DNA from: Propionibacteriaceae bacterium
GTDB lineage: Bacteria > Actinomycetota > Actinomycetes > Propionibacteriales > Propionibacteriaceae
DNA length: 64,000 nucleotides
Direction of reading: 5' to 3'
Assembly (NCBI GenBank): GCA_031272505.1
Contig: JAISTQ010000054.1
Location: forward strand, 1-64,000
Notes under the pieces: generated by a model
What the model was told of the DNA's origin: nothing
The model's input: the letters and a program-made list of their open reading frames with translations, nothing else
Database searches by the model: none
Program-made: the position numbers and the translations under genes
Shown here: positions 17,701 to 25,800 of the stretch, in pieces
Layout of the letters: every line of letters begins with the position of its first letter
Numbering within the stretch: the stretch's first letter is position 1

Positions 17701-18104
17701 CGGAGAAGATCGAGGTGGAAACTGACTACGAGACGGCCGTCGACATCGACGTGCTCGCCGAGTATGTCACCACGGCCACTCCGCTGATCATCGCCTCGTA
17801 CACGCAGCCGGAGAACGGCACGGTCACCTTCGCACCAGACAGCACCGCCCTCGATGTGGTCAACGCCGCCGGGATGCTCACCTACATCCCGAACGACGGC
17901 TACTCCGGCGTGGACACCTTCTCCGTCACCGTCAGCAACGCGGACGGCACCACCAAGACGAGCACCGTCGCGGTCACCGTCGGCGAAGCCCCGCTGGTGC
18001 TCACCGGCGGCGACACCCTCACCTCGAACTGGCCGCTGGCAGCCCTGCTCGCCACCACCGGCCTCATCCTGGTCGGTGCCTTCCGCCGCCAACGCCGCAA
18101 GTGA
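5778..18104 (+). CDS. Giant Ig-repeat surface protein 1 (4108 aa)
   Basis: A secreted, repeat-built surface protein, probably an adhesin. The ATG at 5778 has AGGGGG upstream and gives a 48-residue signal peptide ending SASA. An N-terminal region to about residue 435 contains GGEVDQLTG and SDMALDASGNIYMF motifs (possibly propeller-like, not assigned). A Cna-B/SdrD-type domain follows (about 440-520, IIEGVVYND...), then a GEVED-type module (GEVEDY near 805). From about 955 to 3960 come roughly 25-30 Big_1/invasin-type Ig domains, recognised by repeated D.YGNP(V/I).G and ST.AGTY patterns. A Big_9/cadherin-like domain (about 3970-4070), LVLTGGDTLTSN, one membrane segment and RRQRRK end the protein. 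No LPxTG motif is present. Function is inferred from architecture. Confidence 0.9.
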   Translation: MTNMWGSGHGTKSGRSTAGRAGSAALAFVLSVAGLVSVQGITAPSASADPVWTPVNGLTPVWHIDPAAWDTDSLYIATGPGAIANGNSWLIVDRGVFNGAGELVSSEPVLSLQNNSGVYAYAQNFDTMAVGTDPANPSRLVAYFWDWDGTGTGQITCTGANTVPVTRIYSGQTSNVEFTCVPWRQGITMNSPTGGEVDQLTGKVYLQGGTNTTIDGRAWDNTDANASTTFGLIIWDPITGTQVSSGTGLIQPGTMAERRNLKRSVEYAGGTCRLTASGHVGALGPYTTSDMALDASGNIYMFATSDGSGTNCSHGILLRIVPSRNASTGEIIDGTPANPWKYYVVEHILPESVGDYWGTGGGGMVGSAFFRGDLYVGGYNAMRHGSEAYTIYRSVLKVDPLAATGRPYGLTTGFFYDASIGGTTGVAGRESYDFASAQTAAIIEGVVYNDPSGLGLHPENFTTLAGQTVALYDADNKLISQEETDSEGHYSFMVYSGVEGVDTKYTVRLVQPHINVGTDASPVWLNAIQTWARGGAWQPAGSTYAGELNNVVPQCFYHFNDTVTSPDGTRCSGVQPATLKPDSLDDLGDTRALDDMNIASEVHIITARDVADADFAVTIKNRSWGDAQGTTKTLPSEQGPSTVYIQGAGVVLGGSSNSFEEAVHDPASNAHGDHGVTLKLANGSRLELQDQLFSKQRTYHLTAHAGIDASYPGRTNMDMKVKYWFSGFSTVNIPSTAPATSFTRVVDPWEIYTEYTAPNDSGTMLPGVFRFVVSTANVTRPDNTTNEYWPEWGSAAAETQPWVIDGEVEDYRVFLVSYQVRAAIKVTGGNLANQPYVVTNAVNGGTSNPSTTSGVLTGYNGTPATSASVHAVDSAAAATRITLDPLPTGFDYDSAECYGSTTGFALPVDKFTTGFDGNKPYAEIVAGYFGSAGPDNIIDDLTCQFNVSKSIDPDESSLALSDTYTENGSTTSDGKTGVNSEIEATVTAKAADGTLLPQKVIYFTVPGGTDVTVKDANDTTLTASGGYYTCTTGNDGTCKIKLSSTKAAVYTNGLHALVKVPASNATPNEEVTNSPATIEYVAGSCEAGPTGHSYFDVDATTAEVGSDATDGVTFTINLRDQYDNACQPVSGALTLSKTNSAVIVGPTATATVGTYTARVYDEVAETSDVTLKLNNDNINVSTLPGHVATANPQPIVFTPGPVDTVNSTVTIAPTVTGQPVLANNSDTYTITATVQDEFHNPLARTVTFGVVTGTATLSGTGECTTATTGTNAGKCTVTVQSSTVGTATIAATITEGALTGSPVSATFSPGDPSQTNSEVVITKGNNDTTKAAGPIEAGQAYTVEVTVKDAQGHALDGKAVQFYKGSNTTPETGTYTTGNDGKVTYSWTETVADDPATTGVNEGSHILHAKILVGSTWEDVTYSPLTRVWNSSTQPDASKSYLQIDGNTEAASVSVAGGTHTVKVTLYDQYGNLVSGAPVTFECTSTNCASATIAAASGTSAAGVYYTTVNSFVAGDYSIKAKYGNAGDATATIQVAKLGNDATPAVLTTGDTVVAKFHSTTIDADKSELSVSPVGPLTVGTTSTYTATVTGYDGLGTANGGKGNLVGGQQIKFTLVEVVNGSETAIDTSKTTLSASTCTTESAAGSTFGTCHVEFTSTKAGTFRIKAFTSLDDDIDHADRVFEPGTIDASKSTFDVVNRDAYPKVSNITGVPAGTDTNWWIVRIAAQDEFGNYISDLNTITSSAEFINKADQNSGVYFSSIIKVDANADPDGTGPGTALSYPTFIAYARTTKAGEWSLGARATGGTQAQIGSFIPKKWDPGTVDPNKVSYVLTNNTGVAADGIATQTATITVRDTFDNPIPGHLVKITNVTTGDDNPTKLVFGPSTSGEGATSNETGHVGEYVFTLSSTAARSYDIRGWVQNAAGTDYVSIPITSYTTANPQTTNFVASTCSAPDSLLNVDKTTTAVGTNIAATITLMDAQGNVCTSSGTPALVFEAGSSGTASTITGSGGVYTATVTDTKAESFDLSATLGGTPVGKTQVGTGTVTASPTVELTFTVGEVSLTHSDLTIDSPTYVSADGTGQHVATVTLRDQYGNPEPGKQVTFSLHAALTQKTSGVAADICTSLICTTGADGTAKIVVTSVYSTTYYDSDRKGSFDIGATYLGSTIQNTDTPTRGNTVKANYEQGGASATHSTLTMERDSSAHAVVSVDDVPGYQAKVLVKNDADQIVIGASVVFTLDNGALFGNNQPSYTVVSNDQGYAVVTLYSHVLASGNATTLTATIGGVAVSGSPLHPTFTVGAPFVGQAAENGDPATRVAIDNSDPVAADGTSSHKVTIYAVDRYGNILPNVNVRVSQANADGTAYTGTENVSFSANTGITDITGKVELYVRSTNSGDFYVKAEVVKDQTVTSPDPVTGWQTAYNSPVKAVFSAGLGDTGNSSFTVSPTGPLTVGETSASDYTVTTTVRDANNNLVSGATVTLATDPTTGVSYPNGATCVTSSISGAGFGTCGIAVRSTKAGVFALKPSITAGLIGSENRTWEASTIDASKSSFEVLERSTDPKVSDVTGLPTGTDTDWWIVRLSAQDEYGNYIDDLSAIQSAAEFINKSDQNSGVYFSSMVKIPAGTDPDGSGLGTAVAYPTYIAYARTTKAGEWSLGARATGGTQAQIGSFIPKKWEPTTVDAAHSTYVLTDTADIYANGTATQTATITVRDRFGNPIPGHLVRITNVTTGDDSPTKLVFGPSTSGEGATSNETGHVGEYVFTLASTSARSYSIQAWVRNATGTAWESVPVSTYTTANPQSTHFVAGSCSAANSILAVDKTSATVGTNIAVTISLKDAVGNACNSGTPPALVFESGSSATGSTVTGSAGTYTATVTDTKAESFDLSATIGGTPIGTIKVGSAAATTGTAIELTFTADVVDVTHSSITIDSAEFVSADGSGQHTVTATLRDQYGNPVANAPVAFTLHAALAQKTTGLATGICSSLLCTTGSDGTAKIVVTSVYSATYYNTTTYEGSFEVAAAYQSQAVPNTETPVGYSVLANYKQGGASATHSTLTLERALGSHNPVTVDDVPGYEAKVLVKNAADQVVVGATVVFTIDNGALFGNNLATYSVESNSSGYATVAVYSHVLATGTQTTLTATIGGVEVGSSPVHPTFTVGKPFVGQAAENGDPATRVAIDNDTAVTADGNTTHKVTVYAVDRYGNILPNVDVRLSHVNADGTPYTGTSPITFTSATGTTNTSGLVELYVKSTDSGDFYIKAEVVNDQTVANPDPVTGWQTAYNSPVKAVFGAGAGTTGNSSFTITPPGPLPAGTGSGSEYLVTTTVRDANNNLVPSAVVTLNTSPTTVTFPGSQTCITMATGVCSISVSSTTAGTYALKPTIAAGEIGSENRTWTPGPVDASSSGYVLTNTADVVADGNGTQTATLTVKDAYGNPISGHKVRITNVTTGDASPSKLVLTPASGESVTGSSGTATFSLASTQARTYSIQAWVRNDADTDWISIPVSATTVANPADTSFVSGPISLTHSELEVTPAGPLTVGETSAADYTAKTTVRDQNDNPITGVAVTVSVSPSGPTFPNGATCSTGADGSCSVAVRSTEAGTYTISSAIPLGNVGSASRTWVAGPVDAGSSGYTLTNTANVIADGTGTQTATISVNDAYGNPISGHKVRITNVTTGDASPTKLVLVPANGESVTGSDGTASFSLSSTQARTYSIQAWVRNDADTDWVSIPVSTLTVANPAETSFVSGPISLAHSEFTITPAGPLTVGETAASDYTVTTYVRDVNDNPEAGVTVTITVSPTGPTFPNGATCTTGADGSCSVTTRSTVAGTFAFESAIPLGKVGQPISRVWSPDVVCGADCTPAPGVDNAHRTRLDVTQDNQAANGTARDIVKAYGFDKYGNPVPGATVVTTATDADLILINPTVTLGDDGSVELYYSTLAAKSYQVEATVGGAKPLNSPATITFFDPNPKSAAGITGPEKIEVETDYETAVDIDVLAEYVTTATPLIIASYTQPENGTVTFAPDSTALDVVNAAGMLTYIPNDGYSGVDTFSVTVSNADGTTKTSTVAVTVGEAPLVLTGGDTLTSNWPLAALLATTGLILVGAFRRQRRK
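10836..13409 (+). repeat. Adhesin 1 super-repeat, copy A (2574 bp)
   Basis: An 858-codon block starting at IDASKS. It matches 13410-15965 at a constant offset of 2574 bases through most of its length. It contains the DTxWWIVR module, Ig domains with VTTGDD and the AAENGDPATRV segment. Parts are nearly identical at DNA level, for example around 11160 and 13734. Confidence 0.85.
13410..15965 (+). repeat. Adhesin 1 super-repeat, copy B
   Basis: Second copy of the block at 10836-13409, slightly shortened near its 3' end. It is followed by two shorter tandem blocks of 227 codons (15966-16646 and from 16647) that reuse the second domain of the unit. Confidence 0.85.
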
Positions 18105-18113
18105 CGCTGTCTC

Positions 18114-18143
18114 CGCGAAATTGTCTTCGCGCGTTTCACGCGC
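18114..18143 (+). terminator. Hairpins after adhesin gene 1
   Basis: CGCGAA-attgtc-TTCGCG overlaps a second option, GCGCG-tttca-CGCGC. They lie 10 bases past the stop and could terminate transcription, but no T-run follows. A related sequence follows adhesin gene 2 (about 40530). Confidence 0.4.
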
Positions 18144-18256
18144 TCAGGCACTATTTGTGCGGTTCGGGCTCCGCCCTATCAGGCTTCAATCGTGTCCGGA
18201 AAGGAGCAAGCTCCTTTCGCGTCCACTCGGTCGCCTGCCGCACGATGTTTGGCGCG

Positions 18257-18550
18257 CCGTCCGTGTGTGTTCGTTCCGGCGGGAGCGGCTGCTTATAGAC
18301 ATTTTTCTCAGAAAGCGGGGGCTCACGCTCGTTTCGGTGCGGCTGCGCAGTTTCGCACCTCAACTCCGCTGTATTCGTCGCTTCGCTCCTCGAGACGCCA
18401 CACGCGAGCCAAGGCTCGGAGTGCTCGTCTGCGACCCGGCTTTACGCGTTCCGAAAAACGTCCATAACAGCCGCATCGCGCTTTTGCTCGACCGTAAGTA
18501 ACCCCCTGTCGGGGGTTCTTACACTCGACAACGCGCTTCCCGTGCATCAC
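18257..18550. repeat. Long inverted repeat, left copy
   Basis: About 75 bases at the left end and about 115 at the right end are nearly identical to the reverse complement of 40793-41040; the middle part differs between copies. It contains the perfect hairpin AACCCCC-TGTC-GGGGGTT (18500-18517). No credible gene is present. Its mirror copy lies beyond adhesin gene 2, 22 kb away. Confidence 0.8.
18500..18517. terminator. Bidirectional terminator-like hairpin
   Basis: Perfect 7-bp stem AACCCCC/GGGGGTT with a TGTC loop, conserved in the mirror repeat at 40826-40843. The symmetrical AA/TT ends suit termination from both sides. Confidence 0.5.
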
Positions 18551-18594
18551 CCCATGTGACGGAGCCTCGACGCATGTACCCACAGCCCGCAGTC

Positions 18595-18876
18595 CAAGCC
18601 CCTCCACACCCCTCTGGCCGTCATCCCAGAGCTTGTACCGGCAAACTAACAGCCGCCCAGCTTGTTCAGTCAACTCACAGTACGCAGTCCAAGCCTCCGC
18701 GCAGCCCCCTCGCCGTCATCCCAGACATATACCGGCAACCCAACAGCCCCCAGCTTGTTCAACTAACCCCCAGTACGCAGTATGAGTCTCCGCGTAGCCC
18801 CCTTGCCGTCATTCTCAGCCGAAGGCTGGGAATCCAGTCCGACCATGCCGGAGGCATTAGGGAGGACCAAGAGTGC
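18595..18876. repeat. REP-like array (93-95 bp period), left
   Basis: GCCGTCATCCCAGA-type elements start at 18617, 18712 and 18805. The first two carry TACCGGCAA..., and the third merges into the longer REP element that ends GGCATTAGGGAGGA. A CAGCTTGTTCA motif recurs at 18658 and 18751. Inverted counterparts lie at 40598-40735. Confidence 0.65.
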
Positions 18877-18932
18877 CCGAGCGAAGCGAGGACAATTCCG
18901 GAGGCCGCGAGCGCGTCTAGTAACATGTGGGC

Positions 18933-19373
18933 ATGAGTGTTGAGGTACCCAGCTGGGATGAGTACTTTTTGGGGATAGCCAAGGCGGTGGCGGCGCGCGC
19001 GAAGTGCGTGCGGCGGCGCGTGGGCGCGGTCTTGGTGCTGGATCGCCGGATCATCGCCACTGGGTACAACGGGGCGGCGCCGGGGCTGCCGGATTGTCTG
19101 GAGGGGGCGTGTCCGCGCGGGCAGCTCAGCTACGACCAGGTGCCGGGGCTGGGGGATTACGATCGGCCCGGCACGCCGGGGTTCTGCATCGCGATCCATG
19201 CCGAAGTGAACGCCCTGCTCTTCGCCACCCGCGACACCAAAGGCGCAATCGCCTACATCACCGATCAGCCCTGTCCGGGCTGCCGCAAGGCGCTGGCCGC
19301 GGCCGGCATCGTCCGCGCCGTCTGGCCCGCCGGCGAGTACAACCGCGAGCAACTCACCGATTGGTCTGTATAG
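18933..19373 (+). CDS. Deoxycytidylate (dCMP) deaminase family protein
   Basis: A 146-residue cytidine/deoxycytidylate deaminase-fold enzyme (ComEB-like), predicted to convert dCMP to dUMP and so feed dTMP synthesis. The zinc site is complete: HAE at 89-91, with E91 as proton shuttle, and PCPGC at 113-117. The dCMP-deaminase signature GYNGAAPGLPDC is at 44-55, with further Cys at 60 and 85 that may bind a second zinc. I chose the ATG at 18933 over the GTG at 18927. No ribosome site is visible, but TAACAT at 18921-18926 is a -10-like hexamer at exactly leaderless distance from the ATG. It stands alone between two giant adhesin genes and is flanked by repeats; a link to the adhesins is unlikely. 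Confidence 0.87.
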   Translation: MSVEVPSWDEYFLGIAKAVAARAKCVRRRVGAVLVLDRRIIATGYNGAAPGLPDCLEGACPRGQLSYDQVPGLGDYDRPGTPGFCIAIHAEVNALLFATRDTKGAIAYITDQPCPGCRKALAAAGIVRAVWPAGEYNREQLTDWSV

Positions 19374-19387
19374 ACCAACAGCACCCC

Positions 19388-19503
19388 CTCGTCATGCTGA
19401 GCGCGGACGTCAGCGGAGAATGTTTCGGCGGCTTAGCAGCGCCTCAACCCGTCGCTTGGAGGCACTCCGACGAACACTGGGGGTACGCGCGTAGCGAGTG
19501 CAA
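19388..19503. repeat. REP-like repeat downstream of the deaminase gene
   Basis: The part 19440-19503 is the inverted counterpart of the repeat inside the ribY leader, sharing AGGCACTCCGACGAACA and GCGTAGCGAG. The first part (CGTCATGCTGAGCG...) resembles the stems of the REP family. Confidence 0.5.
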
Positions 19504-19593
19504 TTTATCGCGCAAAATTACTCAATTTCGGCGATAGGTGTACTCAATTTGGGCACTTTTTGTACTCAAAAACATTTTCGTTGTACCTAATTG
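19497..19593 (+). promoter_or_regulatory. 22-bp-spaced direct repeats upstream of adhesin gene 2
   Basis: TACTCAATTT at 19519 and 19541, TACTCAAAAA at 19563 and TACCTAATTG at 19584 are spaced 22, 22 and 21 bases. A weaker unit sits in register at 19497 (CAATTT at 19501). The array is AT-rich in GC-rich DNA and also holds the palindrome TTTTTG-TACT-CAAAAA (19557-19572). Two-turn spacing suggests a regulator binding side by side on one face of the helix. It ends about 220 bases before the adhesin start. Confidence 0.6.
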
Positions 19594-19813
19594 GATTTTG
19601 GCGTTTGGGTCGGTTTGAGCCCCCAAGTCGAGGGCGTTTGGCCTAGTTCTCCGCCTGAAAAACGCCCCCAGACCCCTCGTACGCGCGGGCGCGAGCGCCC
19701 ACGCACGACCATTTTTTTGGTATGGCATGGTCGGAGCAACGGTAGTCACTGGGTGTTGGGGGTTCTCACCGCCTACACGTATTGGCTCGGCCATACCTAA
19801 CGCAAGGGGAAAC
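19594..19813 (+). other. Leader of giant adhesin gene 2
   Basis: Non-coding. It contains T-runs, an 8-bp inverted pair GGTATGGC (about 19719) and GCCATACC (about 19791) that could base-pair in a long 5' leader, and the ribosome site AAGGGG just before the ATG at 19814. Confidence 0.4.
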
Positions 19814-22800
19814 ATGTATACCGAAGTTGCCAAGCGGAGCAAGTCACATCGCGCTGGCCGCAGCACCAAAGTGCTGGCCAGCTCCATCGCATTCGTGCTG
19901 GCGGTTGCCGGCCTGGTCACCGTCCAGGGGGTGAACGCCCCGCAAGCAGAAGCTGGGGTGACCTGGCAGACGATCGGCCAACTCCAGTGGGTGAACGGCA
20001 CCGGCGTATGGGACGATCAGCACGTCTACAAGGTGGACATGGCCTCCGGCTCCGACGGCAAGATCTTCGTGGAGCAGATCGACGAAGCGATGATCCACAC
20101 CGGCGTGTTGAAGATGGTCGATCACGCCAGCCTGAGCAGCTATGGGCTTTCCTCGTTGGGCGTCGGCCCGATGCCGGAATCGCTGGCGGCCGGGAGTACG
20201 GCTCCGGATGCCGGCTACTTCTGGTCTTGGGATGGTGGCATCGGCGCCTACTGCTCCGGCAGGAACTTCCCCGTGAAGCGCGTTCGCAACGGCGCGACTA
20301 CCTTCGATCTCACTTGCGTGGAGCGCCCCAAAGATGCCTACAACACCGAAATGACCGGCGGCGAGGTGGATCAGACCACCGGCCGCATCTACTTCCAGAC
20401 TTACACCCGCGCCCAGGTGGATACCCACAGCTACACCAACGCCAAAGATCCGAACGGCAACGAGATGATGTTCATGATCTGGGATCCGTCCACTGGCGAG
20501 CGGATCGAATCCGGCAACGTGCAGCCCGCCACCTGGGCTGAGCGCCGCCGCCTGAAGAGCAACGCGGCCGGCAATGCCAACGTGGAATCCCGCGTCGCCT
20601 CCGACATGGCCCTCGATGCCAACGGCAACATCTACATGCTCGTCGCCCGCGCCGAGGCGAATCGCGCCGCGCTCGTCCGGGTCATCCCCACCCGCGATGA
20701 GTTCGGCAACATCACGTCGGGTTGCTACGGCAGCGATGCCGTCATTTCCACCGGCGCCGCCCCTTGCGCCTGGAAGTACAACGTGGTCACCTTCATCACC
20801 CCGAAGCCGGGCACCGGCACCTCCTGGCCTTCCGGCGCCGATCCGAACCTCTACGGCTCGGCCTTCCTCAACGGCAAGCTCTACGCGGCGAACTGGTATC
20901 TGCTCACCTCCACCGGCGTTGATTTCCACTGGCACCGCACCATCTCGGTGATCGATCCGCTGGAAGGCACCATGGAGGCCAAGAACATCGACTCCAACTG
21001 GCTGCAGGATGATCGCGTGCGTGACTTCGCCTCCGCGCAGACGGCCGCCGTGATCCAGGGCACCGTATATAACGACGTGAACGGCGACGGCAACGTCATC
21101 GGCGATTCCGGCTTGGGCGGCGTCACCATCGCCGTCTACGATGCCAACGGCAAGCTGATGGGCACCCAGTTGACGGACGCCAACGGCGATTACTCCTTCC
21201 TCGTCGGCTCAGTCAGCAACAGTGGCGTTGAATACTACGTGCGCGTGGTGCAGCCGAAGGTCAATGGCGCGAACGCCATCCAGACTTACGCCTCCGGCGG
21301 CTCCAGCGGCGACAATGGGGTGCTGAACGTCACCGAGCCGGAGTGCATCAACTCCAACATCTTCATCAACACCCCCGAGGGCGGCAAGTGCTTCGGCCGC
21401 AAGAACATCCCCTACACCGATCCGAACCTCGGCACGGTGGGCACCACCATGTCCCTGGCTGACGCGGCAATCCTTTCCAAGGTCACCATGTACACCTCCC
21501 GCGACGTGGCCGATGCCAACTTCGGCGTCTCGATCGCCGGCTCCTGGGGCGATGCCCGCGCGAACACCAAGTCCACCGCGGCGGATTCCGGCGCCTACCA
21601 CCTGAACACCGAGATGTCCACGGTGAAGCTCGGCTCCACGCTGGGCAAGTATTCCGACGGCGTCAACGATGACGAATCCAACGCCCACGAGGCTGATGAT
21701 GGCGTCACGATTCACATGTCTGACGGCACCGAGGTTCCGCTGCAGGATCAGGTGCTCTCCCAGGGCCGCAGCTACCCGCTCTCAGTCACCGCTTCCAAGA
21801 CTTCCACCTTGAGCGGCGACATCAAGATCCGCGGCTGGGCCTCGCCGGTGAACGCCAGCACCCCCACTGGCACCACCATCGCCTCGAATGCCTCGCTGAT
21901 CCTCTCCGCCACTTTGGGTGCGGATGGCAAGTACACCCAGCCGACTACCGGTACCGTGCCGAATGTGGCGTTTAAGGCCCCTTCCAGCCCCGCGGTCACC
22001 ATGGCCCGTGGCGTGATCCGCGTCGAGGCCTCCACGTCTGACATCTCCGTTCCGGACAATTCCTCCGGCGCCTACGGCGGCACGAGTGCCTGGGTGACGA
22101 ACGGCGAGGTCGAGGATTATCAGGTGTGGTATGCCCTGGCGCAGGTGCGCGTCGGCTTAAAGACGGTGGACGACGCCATCAGCAATTACCAGTACACGGT
22201 CTCCAACGCGGTGGCCACCGGCCCGTCCCGCACTTCCGGCCGCATCAGCACCTCCACCCCCAACACGGTGGCGGTGAGTTCCTACCCGCACGTTATCAAT
22301 TCCCCGAGTTCCGACACCACCATCACCTTTGACACACTGCCCGAGGGCTACGATCTTGACGGCGTGAAGTGCGTTGGCTCGATGTCAGGCTTCAACCTCT
22401 CTTCCAGCCTCTACAGCTACGGGGTCGATGGGCAGCAGCGCCCCTGGGTGAAGATCAACGGCAACACGTTCGGCTCCATGGGCCCTGATGACATCATCAA
22501 CGACATCCGCTGTGATTTCACCCTCTCGAATTCCGCCTCGCTGGTGAAGTCCGATCTCGTCTTGACGGACAACTACACCGAGAACGGCTCCACCACCACC
22601 GATGGCAAGACGGTCGCCGGCGGCACCATCACCGCCACCGTCACCGTCCGCTCGGACGACAGCACCCCGATGCTGCTCTCGGGCAAGACGGTCTACTTCA
22701 CCGTCCCCGACGGCATCACGGTGACGACCCCGCAGGGCACCCCGATCACGAAGGCGAACGGCTACTACTCCTGCGTCACCGCCAACGACGGCACCTGCTC

Positions 22801-25800
22801 CATCGATCTCACCGCCAGCACCGCCGCGCAGTATGTGAATGGCTTGGTCGGCAAGCTGAAGGTACACGCCTCGGATGCCGATCCGCAGCTCTTCACCGGC
22901 AGCACCCGCACCATCGAATGGGTGCCCGGCGCGGTCAACGCCGCGGATTCCTGGATGGAGAAGACCACCAGCGCCAGCACCGTGGTGGCCAATGGCACGG
23001 AAGCGCACACCGAGAAGATCGCGCAGCGCGACGCCAGCGCCGCCCACAACCCGGTGCCCGCCGAGACGGTCAGCTATGACGTCTTCATCGACGCGGACGG
23101 CAACGGCCGCCTGGATGCCGATGAAGTCACCGCCACCTCGGTCACCCCGGCTTCGCCGTCCGCCTCGAACACCTCCGGCGAGGTGAACCTCACCATCAAG
23201 ACAACCAAGGCGGGCGTCTACACCGTGGTGGCCAAGCATGGCACCAGCACCATTCCGGCGAAGAGCGGCTGGGATGGCCGGCTCACCTTCGTCGCCGGCC
23301 CGCCGGATTGCACCTCCGGCAAGTGCACGGATCGGGTGGAGATCAACCCGAGCCAGGCGGTGGCCAACAACTCCGACATCATGACGATCACCACCACGGT
23401 CACCGACGCCTATGGCAACCCGGTGCTGGGCCGTCCGGTCACCTTCGAAAAAGTGACGGGCCCCGGTCTGCTTGATCCTTCCGATTACACCCTCTCCTCT
23501 TCCACCTGCTCTAGCGGGGATGGTTCGGGTGGCACCCTCCCGGGCGGGTGCTCCGTTACCATCAAGTCCGCCAAAGCCGGTGTCGTCAAGGTCGCCGCCT
23601 TTATCGACGAAGGTGCGATGACCAATAGCCCGGTCACGGGCACCTTTGTTCCCGGCTCTGTTTCCTCCACTACCTCTGAGCTGGAAATCAAGGCAGGCAA
23701 CGGCGACACCGGCTTGGCGGCTGGCCCGATTGAGGCCGGCCAGGCATACACGGCCGTGGTCACCGTCCGCGATCAGTTTGGCAACCTGGTGTCTGATGCC
23801 CCAGTGCGCTTCTTCCGCGACGCCAACATCACCCCCGAGGTGGGTTCTTACGTCACCAACAACGCCGGCCAGGTCACCTTCTCCTGGGTGGAGACGGTCG
23901 TCGACGGCTTGACGCCCAAGGGTCAGCACCGCCTCCACGCCGAGGTCGAGCCGTCGCCGGACAACTGGATCGACGTCACCGGCTCCCCGGTCACCCGCGT
24001 TTGGAAGGCGAACTCCACGCCGTCCGAGACGAACTCGTATCTGCAGATTGACACTCCCGGCGCGGTGGAGCCGAACAGCTATCACCAGGTGAAGGTCTTC
24101 GCGTATGACGAATACGGCAATGCCATCGCCACCTCTCCGGTGGTCTTCACCGCCACCCCGGCCACGAATGTCTCTTGGCACGGCGGCGCTCCGGCTTCGG
24201 GCAGCACCGATTCCGACGGTGTCTACACCGGTGAAGTCACTTCGTCGGTGAATGGCTCGGTGGACATCACCGCCACTTTGGCTGGGGTCTCCGTGAAGCG
24301 GGTCGGCAGCACCGATCTGCCGCCGGTGATCAGCAACGGCACCAAGGTGGTCGCCGTCTTCGCCGCCACCACCTGCTCGGCTGGCGATTCCTACTTCAAC
24401 CTCACCGCGGGCAACAAGGTCGCCAACGGCACTGACACCCACACCATCACCTTCTATCCGCGTTCCGGGTCGAACGCCTGCGATGCGGGCGACGCCGAGG
24501 ATCTGCCGCTGGTAGTCACCCCGTCGTACAACCCCACCGCGCATCCGGGCAAGGGCCAGGATCTCGATGAGTGGGTGAAGTATGGCTCCTTGGGCTCTGG
24601 CGATCTGCGCTATGAGGTGAAGGTCACCTCCACTTGGGCGGCCGCCATCACCGAGCACCTCGCCTATGGCGGCAACGCGGTGTCCCTCGGCGGAAACTCC
24701 CCGGCCGACAAGCTCACTTTCGTCTACGATCCGAGCACTTTGTCCAAGACGCTCGAAGTCACCACCTCCGGTGATCGGGTCGCCAACGGCACCGAGCGCC
24801 ACACCGTGAAGGTGCAGATGGTCGACGCCAACGGCAACGCGGCGTCGAATCAGCCGGTCAGCTTGGACGCTTATCCCACGTCGCTCGTCTTCTACACCAG
24901 CTCCACCGGCCCGACGGTCGGCGCGCAGTCCGGCACCACGGATAATTCCGGCGAATACTACGCCTACGTGGGCACCACGGTGGCCGGCCAGTACACCATC
25001 TCCGGCAACGGTTTGACGGTGGTCGGCGGCACCCAGGGCAAGGCGAACTTCGTGCCCGGCCCGGTCAGCCTCACTGAGACGAAGGTCTCCTACAGCACCG
25101 ACACTTCGCTGATCTCCACCGAGGCTGGCGGCGTCGGCGGTATCGAGGCCACCATCACCGTCCGGGACGCGAACGGCAACGCCTTGAAGAACAGCACCAT
25201 CTACGGGCTGGCGGCCACGCTCTCCGGTACCACGGGGGCGGGCATCTACTCGCAGAACAAGTTCGCGGGCGCGTACACTCCGCTCACCGAGATCCCGAAC
25301 GTCACCGACGTGCTGGGCCAGATCCACTTCCGCATCATCGACCGGGTGGTGGAGAACGTCACCGTCACCGTGAAGATCGGCGCCGACGGCATTGCCGCTG
25401 GCACGGGCTTCACGAATCCGCAGATCCTGCACTTCTACGCCACCACCCCGTGCGTTGATCCGGTGGTGGACGGCTGCTCGCAGGCCTCCCAGATCTGGGC
25501 GGACACCTACGGTTCCGCCCCGGTCACCGTCACGGCTGACGGCGTGGCCGAGCATGTGGTCTACGTGAAGGCGTACAACAAGTCCGGCTCGCCGCTGGCG
25601 AACCAGGCCGTGATCTGGAGCACCGGCTCGCTGACGATCATCGGCACTCCGGAATATGTCACCGGGGAAGACGGCATCGCCGAGATCCACCTGGCCACCA
25701 CCACCGCGGGCAACTACAACGTCACCGCCACCTTGGCGGGCGCGCAGCTCACCGATGGCAACAACGCGGTGCCGCCGCAGCATGTCCCGGTGTCCATCAG

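Noticed and set aside
12228-18092. Very long antisense frames under the adhesin genes (for example 1954, 2243 and 2207 codons on the minus strand)
   Set aside because: They are mirror images of GC-rich, repeat-coding DNA, with Arg/Gly/His/Ala-rich products, no ribosome sites and no domain signals.
18257-18550. Protein-coding gene with SLRRERLLIDIFLRKRGL
   Set aside because: The similar peptides at 18.3 and 41.0 kb arise from the shared repeat DNA read in one frame; the frame is not conserved across the variable centre.
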